Made by a program: the position numbers and the translations under genes. Of a DNA stretch of 8,374 nucleotides, positions 6,004 to 8,374 are shown piece by piece (position 1 is the first letter of the stretch; each line of letters opens with the position of its first letter). Source of the DNA: an uncultured bacterium. GTDB lineage: Bacteria; Verrucomicrobiota; Lentisphaeria; Oligosphaerales; Oligosphaeraceae. A model generated the notes under the pieces. It had not been told where the DNA came from and ran no database searches. It saw nothing but the letters and a program-made list of their open reading frames with translations. The stretch covers positions 1 through 8,374 of the forward strand of contig URJM01000079.1 of NCBI GenBank assembly GCA_900548225.1, read 5' to 3'.

Positions 6004-6864
6004 ATGAAGCGCAATTTCAACAAATGGTTTGGAACCTTCCGCAAGAGCATTGCAGGATATGACTACTACGTGGACTTTCCGAAGGTATTCGCGAATGTCG
6101 ACGCCATACGTATCCCCCTCAATATCCTGAACTCGCTAGTTGGTTCCAGGAACATTCGAGAGGATTTCATTCACCTTGTAGAGAAGTATCCTGAAGTCCT
6201 CCGCTGCATTCCAATTCTACTGGCCGTGCGTAATTTGCACATCCACGCCATTGACGACAGGGGCACCCTCACCTACTGCTTCTCCAGACCAAGCCATTCT
6301 CCCGAGGACTACGCATACTTCATGGAGAAGACGGGGTTGTTCTCGCTCCTTTCCAGCCATATCATCCGGGATCTGACCGACTATGTCACAGGCGTGGAGG
6401 CTGGGCTTGACTCCAATGGACGCAAGAATCGTGGCGGGCATGTGATGGAAAACCTGGTGGAGATGTATATTCAAGGGTGTGGCTTTTCAAGAGATGTCTC
6501 CTACTTCAAGGAGATGTGCATTTCGAAGATCCAATCGAAGTTTGGGATAGACATGTCCCAAGTCTCCAACGATGGCAAGACTGAAAAGCGCTTCGATTTC
6601 GTAGTCAAAACCCCGAATCAACTCTATGCCATCGAGACGAATTTCTACGTCAGCAGCGGCTCCAAGTTGAATGAGACCGCAAGAAGTTACAAAACCCTTG
6701 CCACCGAGATCAAGGGCATCCCTGGAGTTACCTTCGTCTGGTTTACAGATGGAGAGGGCTGGAATTCTGCCAGGCACAACCTTGAAGAAACCTTTGACAT
6801 CCTGGACACCTTGTACAACATCCAGGACTTGGAGGATGGCATCGCAAAAAAGCTTTTCATCTAG
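6004..6864 (+). CDS. dpnB: DpnII/MboI-family type II restriction endonuclease (GATC), 286 aa
   Basis: Cuts double-stranded DNA at unmethylated GATC. Length (286 aa) and sequence follow pneumococcal R.DpnII (about 288 aa) throughout, as I remember it: YDYYVDFPKVFANVDAIRIP (residues 19-38), LNSLVGSRNIREDF (42-55), DYVTGVEAGLDSNGRKNRGG (126-145), NDGKTEKRFDFVVKTPNQLY (189-208) and SGSKLNETARSYK (218-230). The likely nuclease core is D198-x12-E211-T-N213, a PD-(D/E)XK-like arrangement with Asn in place of Lys, as in this family. WFTDGEGW is at 246-253. Start at ATG 6004 by the AGGAG site and family length; an upstream TTG (5926) would add 26 residues. It is the first gene of the operon, 8 nt before the methylase. 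No controller protein gene is visible, and the gene appears intact. Confidence 0.94.
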   Translation: MKRNFNKWFGTFRKSIAGYDYYVDFPKVFANVDAIRIPLNILNSLVGSRNIREDFIHLVEKYPEVLRCIPILLAVRNLHIHAIDDRGTLTYCFSRPSHSPEDYAYFMEKTGLFSLLSSHIIRDLTDYVTGVEAGLDSNGRKNRGGHVMENLVEMYIQGCGFSRDVSYFKEMCISKIQSKFGIDMSQVSNDGKTEKRFDFVVKTPNQLYAIETNFYVSSGSKLNETARSYKTLATEIKGIPGVTFVWFTDGEGWNSARHNLEETFDILDTLYNIQDLEDGIAKKLFI

Positions 6865-6872
6865 GATATAAG

Positions 6873-7859
6873 ATGAGCACCGGCTTGGCATATCAACGAC
6901 AATTAGAGTATTATCCTGTTGCCGGAGCCATTTCCAAGGCATCCGCGCCGGCAACTGGCAAGGCCAAGCCATTTGTCAAATGGGTCGGCGGCAAGAGCCA
7001 GCTGATTCCTGCATTGAGCGCCCGCATGCCAGAGGACTTGGAGGAGAGGATGACGACCTACATTGAGCCATTCATTGGCGGGGGCGCCTTCTTTTTCTGG
7101 CTTGTCGCCCATGGGCGAAGATTCAGGAGAGTTGTCATTAATGACGCCAATCCTGCCCTGGTGAATGCCTATCAGGCCATTCGCGACCAACCCGGAGAAC
7201 TCATAAATCTGCTTCAGACGCTGAAAAAAGAATACATGTCCTTGAAGGACGAAGAGGCACGGAAGGCGTATTATTACACAAAAAGAGAGATGTTCAACTC
7301 AGGTCGGGACACTAGCCTGGAACATGCCGCGCACTTGATTTTCCTGAATAGGACATGCTTCAATGGACTGTATCGCGTCAACTCCAAAGGACATTTCAAC
7401 GTCCCGCATGGACGATATGCGAATCCCCTCGTCTGCGACCCGGAGACCATTCGCGCCGATGCCCAAGCGCTGGCGAATGTTGAAATCCACTGTGGCGACT
7501 TTGCTGATGTGCTGAAGTATGCAGACAATCGTTCCTTTGTCTATTTTGACCCCCCTTATCGCCCTCTGTCGGAAACCTCCAGCTTCTGTTCATATTGTGA
7601 GGGAGGCTTTGACGATAAGGAACAGCACCGTCTGGCGGATTGCTGCAGATTGCTGGATGCCAAGGGTGCTCGCTGGTTGTTGAGCAACTCCGACCCAAAG
7701 GGAGTCTGTCCTGATGACGACTTTTTCGAACGCCTATATCAAGGATTCCATATCCACTCAGTCCAGGCAAGTCGGATGCTCAACTCAAACCCAAACAAAC
7801 GGGGCAAGCTAAGTGAGTTGCTTATCAGCAACTATCCAGCGCGGCGACTTGATGATTGA
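6873..7859 (+). CDS. dpnM: Dam-like N6-adenine DNA methyltransferase (M.DpnII type), 328 aa
   Basis: Transfers a methyl group from S-adenosylmethionine to the adenine of GATC, protecting host DNA from the endonuclease. It is an alpha-class (D12/Dam) enzyme: motif X FVKWVGGKSQL (residues 34-44), the AdoMet motif I EPFIGGGAFFF (65-75), NRTCFNGLYRVNSKGHFNVP (159-178), catalytic motif IV DPPY (226-229) and the C-terminal NKRGKLSELLISNY (308-321). Start ATG 6873, with AGGAT 7 nt upstream and 8 nt after the endonuclease stop. The first 33 residues before the KPFVKW core are longer than usual for Dam (about 280 aa in the pneumococcal enzyme) and look disordered, with several Ala/Pro. No other in-frame ATG precedes the core. 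The next methylase overlaps its end by 8 nt. Confidence 0.95.
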   Translation: MSTGLAYQRQLEYYPVAGAISKASAPATGKAKPFVKWVGGKSQLIPALSARMPEDLEERMTTYIEPFIGGGAFFFWLVAHGRRFRRVVINDANPALVNAYQAIRDQPGELINLLQTLKKEYMSLKDEEARKAYYYTKREMFNSGRDTSLEHAAHLIFLNRTCFNGLYRVNSKGHFNVPHGRYANPLVCDPETIRADAQALANVEIHCGDFADVLKYADNRSFVYFDPPYRPLSETSSFCSYCEGGFDDKEQHRLADCCRLLDAKGARWLLSNSDPKGVCPDDDFFERLYQGFHIHSVQASRMLNSNPNKRGKLSELLISNYPARRLDD

Positions 7860-8374
7860 GACGTACTTCAAAAACGAGACCAGCACCTTTGGATTGAGCC
7901 TTGGCGACTGCGTCGAGGTGATGTCCCAAATCGCGGACGCAGGATTCCATTTTGACATGGTCTTTGCCGACCCGCCATATTTCCTTTCCAATGGTGGCAT
8001 CTCCGTCCAAAGTGGAAAACAGGTCTGTGTTGACAAGGGCGAGTGGGACAAATCCCAGGGAACGGAGCAGGATTTGATGTTTACTCGAAAATGGCTGAAC
8101 GCTGTACGAAGCATCTTAAAGCCAAGTGGGACAATTTGGATAAGCGGCACACATCACAACATCTTCCAAATTGCTCATTGCTTGACAGAACTTGGCTACA
8201 AGATTCTCAATGTCATCACATGGCAGAAGACCAATCCACCGCCGAATCTCTCCTGCCGTTATTTCACTTATTCCACCGAGTTCATTGTCTGGGCGCGTAG
8301 AGATAAGAAAATTCCGCATCTATACAACTACGAATTAATGAAAGCAATCAACGGCGGAGAGCAAATGCGCGATG
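7852..8374 (+). CDS. dpnA: DpnA-like beta-class N6-adenine methyltransferase, partial (runs off window)
   Basis: The first 174 codons are open to the window end with no stop. The start is ATG at 7852, overlapping the dam-like gene by 8 nt, so translation is probably coupled. Motif IV DPPY (residues 40-43) near the N-terminus, with the AdoMet motif not yet reached, marks a beta-class enzyme. The segments FADPPYFLSNGGIS (38-51), VDKGEWDK (60-67), LKPSGTIWISG (89-99) and WQKTNPPPNLSCRYFTYSTE (124-143) closely follow pneumococcal DpnA as I recall it. DpnA methylates GATC adenine on double- and single-stranded DNA and protects incoming single strands during transformation. The partial protein covers about two thirds of the expected length. 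Whether the rest is intact cannot be seen. Confidence 0.92.
   Translation, partial: MIETYFKNETSTFGLSLGDCVEVMSQIADAGFHFDMVFADPPYFLSNGGISVQSGKQVCVDKGEWDKSQGTEQDLMFTRKWLNAVRSILKPSGTIWISGTHHNIFQIAHCLTELGYKILNVITWQKTNPPPNLSCRYFTYSTEFIVWARRDKKIPHLYNYELMKAINGGEQMRD

Noticed and set aside
6370..6711. GATC sites inside the endonuclease gene (6370, 6528, 6708) as a possible methylation switch
   Set aside because: GATC occurs throughout the window, including at the uxaB/uxaA overlap (4016), with no clustering in the operon promoter, so there is no sign of regulation by methylation.
6794..6819. Possible internal promoter for the methylases (TTGACA at 6794 with TACAAC downstream)
   Set aside because: The spacing is 14 nt, too short, and the bases encode the conserved DILDTLYNI segment, so the match is probably coincidental.

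Overview
The window looks like a piece of a chromosome from the Planctomycetota-Verrucomicrobiota-Lentisphaerota group, most likely a Victivallales-type lentisphaerote. The main clue is a tandem set of short pseudopilin genes whose N-termini read [20 protein letters not shown]..., each carrying the H-X9-DG element typical of the large prepilin families of that group. A second clue is a block of CACGAA-type repeats, which I associate with the same group from memory only. The assignment rests on gene content alone.

Layout. (1) Positions 1-2367, minus strand: three paralogous prepilin-type genes in tandem, the first cut by the window edge. The unit repeats every ~1.1 kb. Each gene has its own sigma70-like promoter, and a hairpin follows each complete gene, so they look like separate transcription units. 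(2) Positions 2368-2706: divergent intergenic region. (3) Positions 2707-5366, plus strand: uxaB (tagaturonate reductase) and uxaA (altronate dehydratase), overlapping by ATGA. They are two consecutive steps of D-galacturonate (pectin sugar) catabolism. (4) Positions 5367-6003: AT-richer intergenic region holding 19 copies of CACGAA in a composite 9/10-nt array, then a strong-looking promoter. (5) Positions 6004-8374, plus strand: a three-gene DpnII-type (GATC) restriction-modification operon: endonuclease, Dam-like N6-adenine methylase, then a DpnA-like second methylase that runs off the window.

How the parts work together. UxaB makes D-altronate, which UxaA dehydrates to 2-keto-3-deoxygluconate; the isomerase UxaC and the KDG kinase/aldolase must lie elsewhere. 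In the restriction system both methylases should modify the adenine of GATC, while the endonuclease cuts unmodified GATC DNA. The DpnA-like enzyme is the type that in Streptococcus pneumoniae also methylates single-stranded DNA during transformation. The endonuclease gene comes first, unlike the pneumococcal order. The system sits just past the repeat block and is less G+C-rich than the uxa genes, which fits acquisition as a defence module.

I do not see a wholly new system. The parts most worth a second look are the endonuclease-first DpnII operon in this host, the pseudopilin cassettes with paired-base-preserving hairpins, the composite CACGAA array, and the shortened N-terminal domain of UxaA.
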